DNA from: Sulfoacidibacillus ferrooxidans
GTDB lineage: Bacteria; Bacillota; Bacilli; Alicyclobacillales; SLC66
Assembly: GCF_022606465.1 (NCBI RefSeq)
Contig: NZ_JALBUF010000013.1
Span: forward strand, 1-51,642
Reading direction: 5' to 3'
DNA length: 51,642 nt
Every line of letters starts with the position of its first letter. The first letter of the stretch is position 1. A model generated the notes under the pieces. That model searched no databases. It saw only the letters and a list, made by a program, of their open reading frames with translations, and was not told the DNA's origin. Positions 8,731 to 17,381 of this stretch are shown here, piece by piece. A program made the translations under genes and the position numbers.

Positions 8731-9453
8731 ATGAGGCTACGTGGTATTGCCATGCTTGGTGTAGTATTTCTATCCCTCGCAACTGTACTAACTGGTTGTG
8801 GAACAACACGATTAAACAATAATTCAACTGCCAGAACGACGAATAAGACAGCTATACACACATCTAAACAAGCGAGCAATCAGACTGGAACAATATCAAA
8901 TTTGAAATTTGCTGATATGACAGCACAGCAAATCGCAAATTATGATCTGCATCAAGGGGGGCCACCGCCATTTAGCGGTACAAACGTAAAAAGAAATACT
9001 CTTCAAGGGACCCCTGACAGTGTGCCAAATGGAGCTAAAATACAAGGAAGTAATAAAACGTTCAATGCTAATGATTACATGATAATAGACAGTTGGAGTG
9101 GTTTATTAAAAAACAATGAATTTGTCTTTCATGTTTACAGAAATACAAGTTCCAAGCAAATTTATATCTCAAGTTCATACAAAAGTCGGTTACCGGTCGT
9201 TTTTTCTTTAGATAGTAAAAAAATGATCATAAAGAATTTTACCGGTGCATTTGTAGTCATGGGCGTACCGGGACAAGGTGGACCATTTTATGCCCTTAAT
9301 TTAATAACTGGGAAATTACTAAATCCACACATTGATTCTCAGAAATACTCACATATAACAAGTCAAATGAGCGGGTGTTACCCGTGTGTAGGGGCATATG
9401 GACCAAATTACATTACTGGCTTACAACAGAACTACCCATTTAAAAACCAGTGA
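8731..9453 (+). CDS. Lipoprotein of unknown function
   Basis: The 240-residue product has a lipoprotein signal peptide with lipobox LTGC (C23), followed by a Thr/Asn-rich linker. It should be lipidated and face the outside of the membrane. I do not recognise the mature domain; it has two close cysteines near the C-terminus (SGCYPCVG). RBS GGAGGA lies upstream of ATG. It is followed by a good hairpin, so it is probably monocistronic. Confidence 0.75.
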   Translation: MRLRGIAMLGVVFLSLATVLTGCGTTRLNNNSTARTTNKTAIHTSKQASNQTGTISNLKFADMTAQQIANYDLHQGGPPPFSGTNVKRNTLQGTPDSVPNGAKIQGSNKTFNANDYMIIDSWSGLLKNNEFVFHVYRNTSSKQIYISSSYKSRLPVVFSLDSKKMIIKNFTGAFVVMGVPGQGGPFYALNLITGKLLNPHIDSQKYSHITSQMSGCYPCVGAYGPNYITGLQQNYPFKNQ

Positions 9454-9455
9454 CA

Positions 9456-9493
9456 GAAATGGTTCCTCTGTAAATTGTCGGAGGAACTATTTC
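9456..9493. terminator. Hairpin terminator after lipoprotein gene
   Basis: GAAATGGTTCCTC and GAGGAACTATTTC pair over a 12-nt loop with one wobble. It begins two bases after the stop codon and is followed by a T-rich TATCATTTAAATT. Confidence 0.7.
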
Positions 9494-9709
9494 TATCATT
9501 TAAATTGCAACACCGATTATGACGGCAGTGAATCTGCTACATCTAAATCAAGGGTATTGGACTGATAGTACTGCCATATCGAAGGAAATAATCTACCAAA
9601 TCCCTGCGCACCCTCAAAGGAGCTTCCACAAGATGATGATGATTCTGCTTGAATACTGTGGTATATTCAAAAATATCTATGATCAGATGATCGCTTCGAA
9701 CCTATGAAC

Positions 9710-9790
9710 ACGGCCATTATTGCTTGAGTATGCTTGGGCAATGGATAGCGGTAGTGTCGCATAAGGGTAAAAGTGTCCGATAGCATATCT
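9710..9790 (+). repeat. Array intergenic repeat
   Basis: It contains ATTGCTTGAGTATGC as a worn first box and GTGTCGCATAAGGGTAAAAG, close to the TGTCGCATAAGGGCAGATTAG of the copy at 45.6 kb. It lies upstream of the DinB gene. Confidence 0.55.
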
Positions 9791-9814
9791 GAGAGATACC
9801 ATAGTATCGCAAAG

Positions 9815-10324
9815 ATGAAGCAAGCGGAGGAGAACACATTGGAAAGTGGACAACATCTTCAACAAACGTTGTTGAATGGATTGCACGGACGAGGATCGCA
9901 TCTCAATCCTGCTAACGTTTTTGAGGACTTGGACTGTAAGTTGGTTGTGGAACACCCGAGTGGAGTTCCACATTCCATCTGGCAAATTATCAATCATATG
10001 ATTTATTGGCAAGAGTTTTCTTTAGCGTTGCTCAGTAATGACACTCCAAAAACTCCTGAACACGCATCCGATTCATGGATGGACACCGCTATCCCAGCGA
10101 GAGAAAGTGAATGGATCAGCGCTGTAAATACGTTTCTTGAAGGCTTACATGCAGCCAAGGGTTTTATAGATGATTTGGATAAAACTGTGGCTGCGCGTCA
10201 GGGAAGGTCTCGTGCAGAAGTGATTGGTATGCTAATTGGACACAACAGTTATCATTTGGGACAAATCGTGTTCCTACGCCAGATACTTGGTGCTTGGCTA
10301 CCTTCTCTCGGTGACACGTGGTGA
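9815..10324 (+). CDS. DinB-superfamily protein
   Basis: The 169-residue product is a four-helix-bundle DinB/DfsA-type protein. The metal triad is visible as H61 (IINHMIYW) and H143/H147 (GHNSYHLGQ), followed by the typical FLRQILG end. The family includes damage-inducible proteins and bacillithiol-dependent transferases. The ATG at 9815 is preferred; an upstream GTG at 9773 falls inside the intergenic repeat. Neither has a strong RBS. Confidence 0.8.
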   Translation: MKQAEENTLESGQHLQQTLLNGLHGRGSHLNPANVFEDLDCKLVVEHPSGVPHSIWQIINHMIYWQEFSLALLSNDTPKTPEHASDSWMDTAIPARESEWISAVNTFLEGLHAAKGFIDDLDKTVAARQGRSRAEVIGMLIGHNSYHLGQIVFLRQILGAWLPSLGDTW

Positions 10325-10576
10325 TTCTTTGTGCATGATATTCGTGTATGCTGCCCGGCTGTTATTGTACATTCGGTGTTATCTGCACTGGGGTAAACGA
10401 GAAACGTGCTGCAGAACGGTACATAAAGATGCTTACAGAGGACGACTGAGCCATGTTTTGCCGAGGAGCTTAATCGAAAAGAATGCTTAGCTCTTTTTGC
10501 GTTGATATCAACTGAGGGGAGTGCGCAGCAAGGAGTCGCTCTGGGGGATTATTGGTAAGCGAGGTGAACACGAGGC
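10325..10576. other. Spacer with no recognised gene
   Basis: It holds a possible worn repeat (TTGTACATTCGGTGTT then CTGCACTGGGGTAAACG, about 10367-10400) and a GCCGAGGAGCTTAATCG stretch, but no coding region that I can support. GC content rises toward the next gene. Confidence 0.3.
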
Positions 10577-11413
10577 ATGGCCGAGGAGATTCAATGGACA
10601 AGCCATATCGAAGAATTTGATGGCGGCCGTTTGGCGTACTTCACGGCTGGTTTAGGGGAGCCTGTCGTGTTTGTCAGTGGAGGCCCCGGCGATAGCCATG
10701 CGTATCTTAGGCCTGTGGCGGCCGAATTTGTCACGGACTATTGTTGTGTGCTCTATGACCAGCGCGGAACGGGTCAGTCCGTCCATGACCTCTCGGCCCA
10801 GACACTGAACGTCGACGCGCTGGTGCGTGACCTCGATCACGTGCGAGAGCTTCTCGGAGCCCCCCGACTGCGTTTAGTCGGCCATTCTTGGGGAGCCACG
10901 TTGGCCCTGTTGTATGCAATTCGCCATCCTGACTGCGTGTCCCATCTCGCCCTGATTGGGATGGGACCATTAAGCGACGAGGCTGCGGGTGTGGCATCGG
11001 CCAATCTCATACGACCCCTGACCGAGAACGAGCGGAGAGAATTCACTACACTGGGTCACGCGCGTCGAGAGGCCATGGCGCAGGGCGATACAAAGCGTGC
11101 ATGGGACCTTCATACGCAGGCGATGGTGTATCGTGCACGTGGGTGGTTTTACGACGCGGACGCCGCGGCGCGTTTTGTGTCTGAGTATGCAGCAAGTGAA
11201 GACCCTACGAATTTCACGGTTCATCAACTGGTGAACGCATCAGTCCAGACGGTCGAATGGACGTCGTCTATGGCTCTGTGCTCTCCAACCTTCGGTACGC
11301 TTGTGCTGTACGGGCGCCAAGACTTCGAGCCGATCGAGCAGGCCTTTCAACTACAATCCCAATGGCCCCATGTGTCCGTCCGGCTCATCAATCGAGCCTT
11401 TCACCTGCCATGA
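10577..11413 (+). CDS. Alpha/beta hydrolase, prolyl-aminopeptidase-like, with premature TGA
   Basis: The 278 residues have the oxyanion motif SGGPGDSHAYLRP, the motif DQRGTGQS, the nucleophile elbow GHSWGA and the acid GRQD. The base His lies in RAFHLP at the very end. This fits the proline iminopeptidase branch. The stop is TGA, and the same frame continues for 19 sense codons (REQPDEFNQTVRQFLWSNF, ending at 11473). Relatives usually have a Trp after HFP/HLP, so a TGG-to-TGA change is likely. All catalytic residues are kept, so the protein may still work or may be read through. The gene is clearly more GC-rich than its neighbours, suggesting a separate origin. Confidence 0.8.
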   Translation: MAEEIQWTSHIEEFDGGRLAYFTAGLGEPVVFVSGGPGDSHAYLRPVAAEFVTDYCCVLYDQRGTGQSVHDLSAQTLNVDALVRDLDHVRELLGAPRLRLVGHSWGATLALLYAIRHPDCVSHLALIGMGPLSDEAAGVASANLIRPLTENERREFTTLGHARREAMAQGDTKRAWDLHTQAMVYRARGWFYDADAAARFVSEYAASEDPTNFTVHQLVNASVQTVEWTSSMALCSPTFGTLVLYGRQDFEPIEQAFQLQSQWPHVSVRLINRAFHLP

Positions 11414-11473
11414 CGTGAGCAACCCGATGAGTTCAATCAAACCGTCCGCCAGTTTCTCTGGTCCAACTTTTGA

Positions 11474-11608
11474 CCCATTCAAATGAAGGGAATTTGATGA
11501 AGTGGGGGAGCGTCGTAGTCTCAGTGTGGACTTCTGCTAATCTTCCATTACGAATTATGCCCACAATGATCCCCAAATACTTAATGGCGCGTGTAACCTG
11601 GATTCGGT
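11474..11608. other. Spacer after hydrolase
   Basis: No gene is visible. The sequence returns to lower GC and leads into a well-kept type A repeat. Confidence 0.3.
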
Positions 11609-11695
11609 GGCGCAAATTCAAGAGCCATTAGCGCTCGCCTGTTGTATGATGATACGGTGGCGTACGCTTTCGGAATCTTGTGCAATCGGGCAGAA
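11609..11695 (+). repeat. Array repeat, type A copy 2
   Basis: Outer stem GCGCAAATTC pairs with GAATCTTGTGC with one bulged C and a G-U pair. Inner stems AGCG/CGCT and CGCC/GGTG close a loop holding TTGTATGATGATAC. The CGCC/GGTG pair keeps pairing through a G-U where other copies have CACC/GGTG. Confidence 0.85.
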
Positions 11696-11740
11696 GAGTT
11701 GAATAATGGAAGTATATGGAATGAGAGGGAAGGTGTAAAT

Positions 11741-12202
11741 TTGGCAGACTTTCTTGTTACAGAGGTTAAGGATATAAACGTCGATGATATACATGACTTG
11801 GTGCTTGAAAGCGAAAAGGAAGGGTTTCGTTTTGTTAGGCGACTCTACGATGATTATGTAAGTGGAGAAAATCGGTTTGACCGTGACGGGGAGGCTCTGT
11901 TCGTCGCCCATTTAATGGATCAAATCGTTGAAATTTGCGGACTGAATCAAGACCCATATTCACAAATCAGCTACATGGGAAGGGTACGCAGGCTATACGT
12001 GCACCCCGAATTTCGGAAATACGGTGTAGGCAGCCAGTTAGTTTCAAACGTTATTTTGGAGGCAAAACGGTTTTATGCAACCCTTACCCTTAGAACAGAT
12101 AATCCAGTGGCTGATCAGTTCTATCGGACGATAGGATTCTCTACGGTTCATGTGCCTGATAATGCTACTCACTGGTTATCACTGAATCCAGTTAACGAAT
12201 AG
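11741..12202 (+). CDS. GNAT N-acetyltransferase
   Basis: The 153-residue product has the GNAT core: VRRLYVHPEFRKYGVGSQLV holds the acetyl-CoA loop, followed by TLRTDNPVADQFYRTIGF. TTG at 11741 is chosen because GGGAAGG lies seven bases upstream. The frame also stays open back to 11642, but that part is the type A repeat itself, which is unlikely to be translated. The substrate is unknown. Confidence 0.8.
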   Translation: MADFLVTEVKDINVDDIHDLVLESEKEGFRFVRRLYDDYVSGENRFDRDGEALFVAHLMDQIVEICGLNQDPYSQISYMGRVRRLYVHPEFRKYGVGSQLVSNVILEAKRFYATLTLRTDNPVADQFYRTIGFSTVHVPDNATHWLSLNPVNE

Positions 12203-12239
12203 TCGCCTAGTGTAACGAGGATCGAGTTCCGGGACACAG

Positions 12240-12325
12240 GGGCGCTCGTCATGATGGATGGATATACGGTGGCAGTGTAGTTACTGTTCCGTCGAAAACT
12301 AGCAGGAATATCAAGTAACTGCTGG
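12240..12325 (+). repeat. Array intergenic repeat (diverged)
   Basis: ATGGATATACGGTGGCAGTG resembles the type A centre, and AACTAGCAGGAATATC about 40 nt later resembles the second box. The outer stem is not preserved. Confidence 0.45.
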
Positions 12326-12362
12326 ACTAATACATGGAAAGATGGTCAATGGGAGTGAATTT

Positions 12363-12827
12363 ATGGCTGAGTACATAATGGAGCTTAGAAAAGTCGTGGG
12401 GTCAAGACCAATAATAGCTGCAGGCTCTGTAGTCATCATTTGCGATGAAGAAGGTAGAGTGCTTTTACAGCGAAGAAGTGAAAATGGATATTGGGGATTA
12501 CCAGGAGGGGCTATGGAGCTAGAAGAAAGTTTTGAGGATACTGCTCGACGTGAAGTTTTTGAGGAAACTGGGTTAACTGCAGGTAAATTGACACTTTTAG
12601 GACTTCATTCAGGGGAGAATACTTTTTATGAATATCCAAATGGACACCAAGTTTATAATGCGACGGCCGTCTTCGTAACTTCAGATTTTACTGGTAATAT
12701 TCAGGCAGACGGTAGTGAAGGGTTGGAGCTTAATTTTTTTGACTTGTGTGATCTCCCGAAAAACATAAGTCCACCTGACATGCCTATACTTGCACAATTC
12801 ATTCAAGATGTCGAAGGTAATTCTTAA
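12363..12827 (+). CDS. Nudix hydrolase
   Basis: The 154-residue protein carries a full Nudix box: G49, E55, then R63-E64 and E67-E68 in GGAMELEESFEDTARREVF and EETGL. Nudix enzymes cleave nucleoside diphosphates linked to another group, for housecleaning or signalling. The layout (N-terminal AAGSVVIICDEEGRVLLQRR) is that of ADP-ribose/NTP-type Bacillales Nudix proteins. The ATG at 12363 fits the RBS GGGAGTG; an earlier ATG at 12342 is possible. Confidence 0.9.
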   Translation: MAEYIMELRKVVGSRPIIAAGSVVIICDEEGRVLLQRRSENGYWGLPGGAMELEESFEDTARREVFEETGLTAGKLTLLGLHSGENTFYEYPNGHQVYNATAVFVTSDFTGNIQADGSEGLELNFFDLCDLPKNISPPDMPILAQFIQDVEGNS

Positions 12828-12832
12828 ACAAA

Positions 12833-12930
12833 TGGGGGCTGATCTCGAAGAAGAATGTGCTCCCGTTCATGCATTAATATCTATTTAAGAATTTTCTAAG
12901 TTCTGTTGTTAGCGAGGCAGATAAGCGTGA
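12833..12930 (+). repeat. Array repeat, type B
   Basis: The head GGGGCTGATCTCGAAGAAG is followed by CATGCATTAATATCTA as the first box and TTAGCGAGGCAGATAAGCG as the second. Confidence 0.75.
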
Positions 12931-12979
12931 CAAGGGAAGTTGCCGTTTCCCACGTAATCTATTAGCGGGATGTGTAGTT

Positions 12980-13747
12980 ATGGCGCATGAAAAAATGAGG
13001 ATGGTTTATCATCAGCAGCTTCGTTATCAAGCTAAATTGCATGGTTATTTACGGGAAGAAACAGAGTACGTTGTTAGATACGTATCACAAACGGGAGATA
13101 AGGGATACATTATGTGGTCCAGTGTAAATTCGAGTAATGCTTTGCAAGTAATTCGAAAGGAACTAGCGTACTTTTCACATCGCCATCAAAAGTTTGAATG
13201 GAAGGTTTATGACTACGATCAGCCTCATGACTTAATAGATCTACTTAAAGAGGAAGGGTTTTCGGTTGATGATCCTGAAGCGGTCATGGTGGTTGAATTA
13301 GATGCAACTCATCCTCTAATTCAAGATGAGACCCATATAACAGTATGTGAAATTATAGATCAAAAAGGGATACAGGAAATTATTGATTTAGAAGAAAGCG
13401 TTTGGAATATGTCGTTTACTGAGTTGCGGGAGAAGTTAATTCATGACAAGAAGAGAGACACAGAATCACTGTCCCTTTACGGAGTTTACGAAAGTAATCA
13501 ACTCATCAGTGGAGCATGGATGTACATTGAGCCAAATACTCAATTCGTTAGCTTATGGGGAGGTTCCACGCTACCATCATTCCGGAAAAAGGGCTATTAT
13601 ACGGCACTTCTTAGAACACGAGCGCAAAAGGCATTAGAAAAAGGTCATGTATTTTTGACTGTAGATGCTAGTCCAATGAGCAGACCTATTCTTGAAAAGT
13701 ACGGATTTGTTTGTATTGCTCTCGCTTCCGGTTGTCAATCGCAGTAG
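12980..13747 (+). CDS. Two-domain GNAT N-acetyltransferase
   Basis: The 255-residue product has an N-terminal helical/degenerate domain and a C-terminal GNAT domain. Its acetyl-CoA loop is FRKKGYYTALL, followed by LTVDASPMSRPILEKYGF. The layout resembles the larger GNATs of Bacillales such as the YobR-like group, but I am not sure of the subgroup. ATG follows a weak GCGGGATG. The substrate is unknown. Confidence 0.8.
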   Translation: MAHEKMRMVYHQQLRYQAKLHGYLREETEYVVRYVSQTGDKGYIMWSSVNSSNALQVIRKELAYFSHRHQKFEWKVYDYDQPHDLIDLLKEEGFSVDDPEAVMVVELDATHPLIQDETHITVCEIIDQKGIQEIIDLEESVWNMSFTELREKLIHDKKRDTESLSLYGVYESNQLISGAWMYIEPNTQFVSLWGGSTLPSFRKKGYYTALLRTRAQKALEKGHVFLTVDASPMSRPILEKYGFVCIALASGCQSQ

Positions 13748-13867
13748 TTACTGCACTAATCTGAGTGATGTATGAGTAATGCTGTTTTCGTGTGTGTTGT
13801 ATGAATATGCATTTCTTTTATGTCGACTTTACGGAACTATTGGGTAGTTACGCAGGAGGATGAAACC

Positions 13868-14245
13868 ATGTTTTTTCCTAGGTTCGATGGCTATGATATG
13901 CTGACAACTCCACAGAAGGATTTATTGCATGCAGTAAGTGATTTGTTAGTTAAATTAAATCTTTCGCTTTTAAATAAGGAAGAGACCTTTGCTAGGATCT
14001 GTATGGAAAAATCTTACTATGAATTCTTGGAAATGATGATTGTACACAAAGATAATGACCATGATCTAGGGCTTTGGATTAGGTCAGAGGAATTCGAAGC
14101 AATTGTCTTTTATGGGCCAGATCACTGGCATTATGGTGAAAGTTACGGTTTTGATGAAAACAACTGGATTCCAAACGCCATACAAAAGATTGAGGAATGG
14201 CTTGTGAAATACTTTGAGCCACTTTCTAGTGGGGGCTTGAGTTGA
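13868..14245 (+). CDS. Unrecognised acidic small protein
   Basis: ATG follows a perfect AGGAGGA RBS. The 125-residue product is acidic, rich in aromatic residues, and has no signal peptide or membrane segment. The C-terminal part (YGPDHWHYGESYGFDENNW then IQKIEEWLVKYFEP) is distinctive. I do not recognise the family; size and acidity recall immunity proteins, but this is only a resemblance. It sits alone between spacers as a single-gene unit. Confidence 0.65.
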   Translation: MFFPRFDGYDMLTTPQKDLLHAVSDLLVKLNLSLLNKEETFARICMEKSYYEFLEMMIVHKDNDHDLGLWIRSEEFEAIVFYGPDHWHYGESYGFDENNWIPNAIQKIEEWLVKYFEPLSSGGLS

Positions 14246-14261
14246 TCAGCAATAAGCAACC

Positions 14262-14332
14262 TAGGTCGCATGATTATACAGGGCAAGTCGGCGGATGCTT
14301 ATGGGACATAAGGGCAGCATTCCTGTTATGAA
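14262..14332 (+). repeat. Array intergenic repeat, next to IS110 end
   Basis: GTCGCATGATTATACAGG is the first box. The hairpin CTTATG-GGA-CATAAG (14298-14312) leads into GGGCAGCATTCC. The IS110-type element begins only about 20 bases downstream, as expected if the element targets this repeat. Confidence 0.65.
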
Positions 14333-14348
14333 GCAAATTCGAGTTTGA

Positions 14349-14818
14349 TGCAATAAAAAACTCCTGATCGTGTTGGGTTGTCCAAACACACCACTAATCA
14401 GGAGGTAGATCAACACCATGAGTATAACGCAGAATAGCAAGATTCACCGCATTACAGATTCAACGTTGGTCGTCGGTACAGACATCGCCAAGAAAATTCA
14501 CGTGGCTCGCGCAAGTGATGTTCGAGGCATTGAACTTGGCAAGCCGTTAACCTTTGACAACAGTAGGCATGGTTTTGAGAAGTTGCTGACATGGATGCGT
14601 TCGCTCATGTCGGACCACAGTTTCGATCATGTCATCTTTGGGGTAGAGCCGACGGGTCATTACTGGATGAACCTTGCTCAGTTCCTGCGTCATGAGGGCG
14701 TCCAGGTCGTACTGGTGAACCCACTGCATGTAAAGAAAACGAAAGAACTTGAAGACAATAGCCCTACCAAGAACGACCGCAAGGACGCACGTGTTATTTC
14801 ACTTTGGTATTAAGTCAA
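14349..14818 (+). mobile_element. IS110-family element, 3'-truncated
   Basis: The transposase frame 14418-14813 (131 residues) has the DEDD-type start: D in VVGTDIAKK, E in FGVEPTGHYW and D in KNDRKDARVI. It stops after about a third of the normal length, where VISLWY replaces the usual sequence. IS110 enzymes work with a structured RNA from a non-coding end of the element. The upstream hairpin CTCCTGAT/ATCAGGAG with inner GTGTT/AACAC (14361-14404) may belong to that end. The 3' end is lost. Confidence 0.85.
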
Positions 14819-14845
14819 TATGGTGGGCACCTCGAACAAAGAATA

Positions 14846-15080
14846 TCAAAACAGTCTGACGGATTGCACATTGAATGTAGCTAGCCTTCTTGTTCGCTTT
14901 TTGAGATACATTGATTGGAATTGTACAGGCGTCTTATATCCAATCGACGAATGAATTCATAGCTGGGTTTACCAAATCTCGATGTACTACCAAATGTCTG
15001 TATGCACTCTTTTGCACGTTTTGAACGTCTCTAAATGGATAGACTCGCTTTTAATGACCCTGTTGAGAGACTCGATGCAA
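14846..15080 (-). mobile_element. IS3-family orfB C-terminal relic
   Basis: On the minus strand the sequence reads SFNRVIKSESIHLETF and later HSSIGYKTPVQFQ, typical of the C-terminus of IS3-family integrase-core transposases. At least two stops interrupt it. No matching ends or orfA are next to it. Confidence 0.7.
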
Positions 15081-15100
15081 GAGTGAGTAGTCTTGCATCG
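15073..15100. repeat. Perfect 10-bp inverted repeat
   Basis: CGATGCAAGA pairs with TCTTGCATCG over an 8-nt loop. It lies at the edge of the IS3 relic and may be transposon-related. Confidence 0.5.
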
Positions 15101-15520
15101 AATCGTTTCATAGCGCACTCAAGCGTGAACTTATTTATCTGGAAATGTTCACAACGAGGGAGCAAGCAGTTGAGTCCGTATAATGGGGTACATTCAGTGG
15201 ACGCACTGGGTGACATCATTATACGGACTCAACTCGAACACAATTTTCGGCATGGCTCTATCTCATTTTTGTGACTCAAGTATCTAATGATTTTACGGCT
15301 GACCATTTTACCTCACATCCAATTACTCTATTATTATGTTAACATTAGGTAAAAACTTCAACTCCCCAAAAAATAATTCTAGCATGTCAGTTGGATAAAA
15401 AAGGGGTACTTAAGTCGAAATTAGACCCTAATTAAATGATCAAACTTTCTGATATTAAATAAACAGAATGAGTAAGTCATAGGAGAAAACATTCATTTAT
15501 ATTGGGAGGCTCGTATCCAT
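15081..15520. other. Spacer with inverted repeats and lipoprotein promoter region
   Basis: No gene is visible. It contains two inverted repeats described separately. The AT-rich 15290-15500 part probably carries the promoter of the next lipoprotein gene. Confidence 0.4.
15169..15233. repeat. Perfect 17-bp inverted repeat with 31-nt loop
   Basis: GTTGAGTCCGTATAATG and its complement CATTATACGGACTCAAC frame 31 bases. There is no coding content in the loop. It could be a MITE-like remnant, facing IS ends, or an RNA hairpin. Confidence 0.6.
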
Positions 15521-16300
15521 ATGAAACTAAAAAAGCATTTGATTACAGCAACTGTGACATTGAGTGTTATGGGCATGCTTTCAGGGTGTTCGACATCTGA
15601 TAGTAGTGCACCTTCAAAACTAAATTCATCCAATCCCATCTCAGCGGAATCTAATACCCATCATTCGCATACGTCAACATCACGAAAGACTAAAAATATA
15701 AGCACGCGATCATCGTATATACAAGCGCCGAATGCCGTCTCCCCTGGAAGCACGATAAAAATAAGCGGACAATTGCCTACAATCATAAAGGGGACGGATA
15801 AAGTAACAATCACTCTGTATAGAGATGGGGTTCTTAACAGTGGGTTGAATTTTGAAGCACAAGTGAGTGACGCTGGCACCTTTGTCGCATCTATTTTGAT
15901 ACCAAAAAGGATTCCAGATGGACAGTATCAATTTTTGGTTTTTGATTATTCAGCAGTCAGAAATCAACCCGTTTTGGAGAGCGGAGTATACATTTCCCCT
16001 ATGCAAAACACACAGATTCCTCCCCAAAAGGTACCCGTATTAAACATCTGGGCAACTCCTCCTTTAATCGGTACGATGATAAAGATGGATGGGTGGGTTC
16101 CGCGAGGAATTGATTCGGTAAAACTTGTGATTGGTGAATCAACCAATGAAATACAACGTATTTTTCCTGTTCAAAGCAATGGGTATTTCGAACAAGAAAT
16201 GGTCCTTCCTAATACACTTACATTTGGTAAAACTAATTTTTCCATTCTTAGTATGAGTAACAAAGTAATCATAAAAAAAGTAGTCATAGTTGCAAAGTAG
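15521..16300 (+). CDS. Lipoprotein of unknown function
   Basis: The 259-residue product has a lipobox LSGC (C23), then a Ser/Thr/His-rich linker and two beta-rich stretches of about 80 residues each (ISPGSTIKISGQLP-like, and IWATPPLIGTMIKMDGWVP). They look like tandem Ig-like folds. It should sit on the outer face of the membrane. RBS GGGAGG is upstream. It is separate from the neighbouring genes and is followed by a hairpin. Confidence 0.75.
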   Translation: MKLKKHLITATVTLSVMGMLSGCSTSDSSAPSKLNSSNPISAESNTHHSHTSTSRKTKNISTRSSYIQAPNAVSPGSTIKISGQLPTIIKGTDKVTITLYRDGVLNSGLNFEAQVSDAGTFVASILIPKRIPDGQYQFLVFDYSAVRNQPVLESGVYISPMQNTQIPPQKVPVLNIWATPPLIGTMIKMDGWVPRGIDSVKLVIGESTNEIQRIFPVQSNGYFEQEMVLPNTLTFGKTNFSILSMSNKVIIKKVVIVAK

Positions 16301-16339
16301 AGTGGTTGTTAGACACGGTATAATTAGATAGAGGCAGAT

Positions 16340-16377
16340 AGCCGCAGGAAGACGTTGTAATACATCCTCCTGTGGCT
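16340..16377. terminator. Hairpin after lipoprotein gene
   Basis: AGCCGCAGGA and TCCTGTGGCT pair with one G-U over an 18-nt loop. It separates the lipoprotein gene from the broken acetyltransferase gene. No T-run is seen. Confidence 0.5.
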
Positions 16378-16383
16378 GAAGAA

Positions 16384-17159
16384 AGATTCAAATGTAGTCC
16401 GCTATTGATTAGCGTAATCGTGACTGGAAACAAAACGGATATTTCGTTCCTCCTGTAGAGATTTTCGTTTACAATTATCGGAAGTACGGATTCGAAGGCA
16501 CATGCTATACCCAAAATATGAATCTATATCGTCTTCTGCAAGTATTAGAATACGATTGTAACTTAGTGATGCTTGACGGAGAACATGTGGGTATTCTTGT
16601 CCGATTATTGGAACTGGGGAATGAGCAAGTGTATGTCGATTGCGGTGCAGCCGCTCCATTTTTCTCGCCTGTGCGTTTCGAAACAGATGTGAATCATGCA
16701 TCTAGCTTTGGTGCTGACAAGATTTTGATTCGTGCATTGCCCAGGGAACATGGTAGATATGTTTATAGTAGGTGCGTGAACGGTGAACCGAGCGGAGAAC
16801 CGTGGGAGTTTAACGCTAACAGCAGCAGTGAACTGGATGATTTCCAGCCACTCATTGAAGGGGCAAATAAGCCAGGGGCGAGTTTTATGACGTTTCTGCA
16901 TTGTCAATTATGGCAGTTAGGTAAATCCCGGAGTGTTTCGTTGGTGAACAACTCCTTCGGTATTCGGTCGGCTGACGGCGGCTTAGTCAAAAGAAAGTTG
17001 CGTACCGTGGAAGACATAGAACAGGTACTATCAGAAGAATTTGGTTTACCCCGACTTCCTGTGCGCAGTGCAATTGAAATACTCCATGAACTCGGTGTTG
17101 ATATTTTAATGTTGATTAGGTGTAAGACTCTGACATGCACCTGTTCGAATCGTTCTTAA
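16384..17159 (+). pseudogene. Arylamine N-acetyltransferase-like, 5'-truncated
   Basis: The frame is open from 16413, and the first ATG is only at 16518. The family hallmarks lie across this point: Cys in EGTCYTQN, His in GEHVGILVRL and Asp in VYVDCGAAAPFF, the Cys-His-Asp triad of NAT enzymes. The catalytic Cys codon is upstream of the first ATG. An upstream piece (ERFKCSPLLI) is in another frame. The N-terminus is therefore lost or frameshifted, and I call it a pseudogene; otherwise it would acetylate arylamines or hydrazines. Confidence 0.65.
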
Positions 17160-17200
17160 ACTAAAGGGTCCGCACATGTCCTAGAAGGAAACGCTCTTGG

Positions 17201-17262
17201 TTTCTGCATGAAAATACACAACTAAATTCGTTTTACTATTCAGGTATCGGGCCGGAATGTTG
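17201..17262 (+). repeat. Array intergenic repeat
   Basis: TTTCTGCATGAAAATACACA is the first box, and CAGGTATCGGGCCGGAATG the second, 35-40 nt later. The second box is the same core as in type A (CGGGCCGGAATG). Confidence 0.75.
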
Positions 17263-17345
17263 AGCTAGGGTGCAGTAATTCAGCATCAATTTTATACCAA
17301 ATTAGGCACGAATCCCTTGCTTCGTGTCTTACTCCATGGCATATT

Positions 17346-17370
17346 ATATTCAAATAATCATTTGAATGAA
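17346..17370 (+). promoter_or_regulatory. CadC/SmtB-type operator
   Basis: ATTCAAAT-AATC-ATTTGAAT (17348-17367) is a perfect inverted repeat just upstream of the regulator start codon. It has the form of the operators of ArsR/SmtB-family metal sensors such as CadC (TTCAAATA...ATTTGAA). Binding would block transcription until Cd, Pb or Zn releases the repressor. Confidence 0.8.
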
Positions 17371-17381
17371 GGTGACTTAAG

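Noticed and set aside
9519-9707. 62-codon frame after the lipoprotein terminator
   Set aside because: No RBS, no recognisable domain, and it runs into the next repeat; it may be debris but cannot be supported.
10652-11227. Several open frames on the minus strand under the alpha/beta hydrolase gene
   Set aside because: They are shadows caused by the higher GC of this gene; no RBS or recognisable domain.
11642-11740. N-terminal extension of the GNAT at 11741 through the type A repeat
   Set aside because: The extension encodes the repeat itself, and a good RBS lies directly before TTG 11741.
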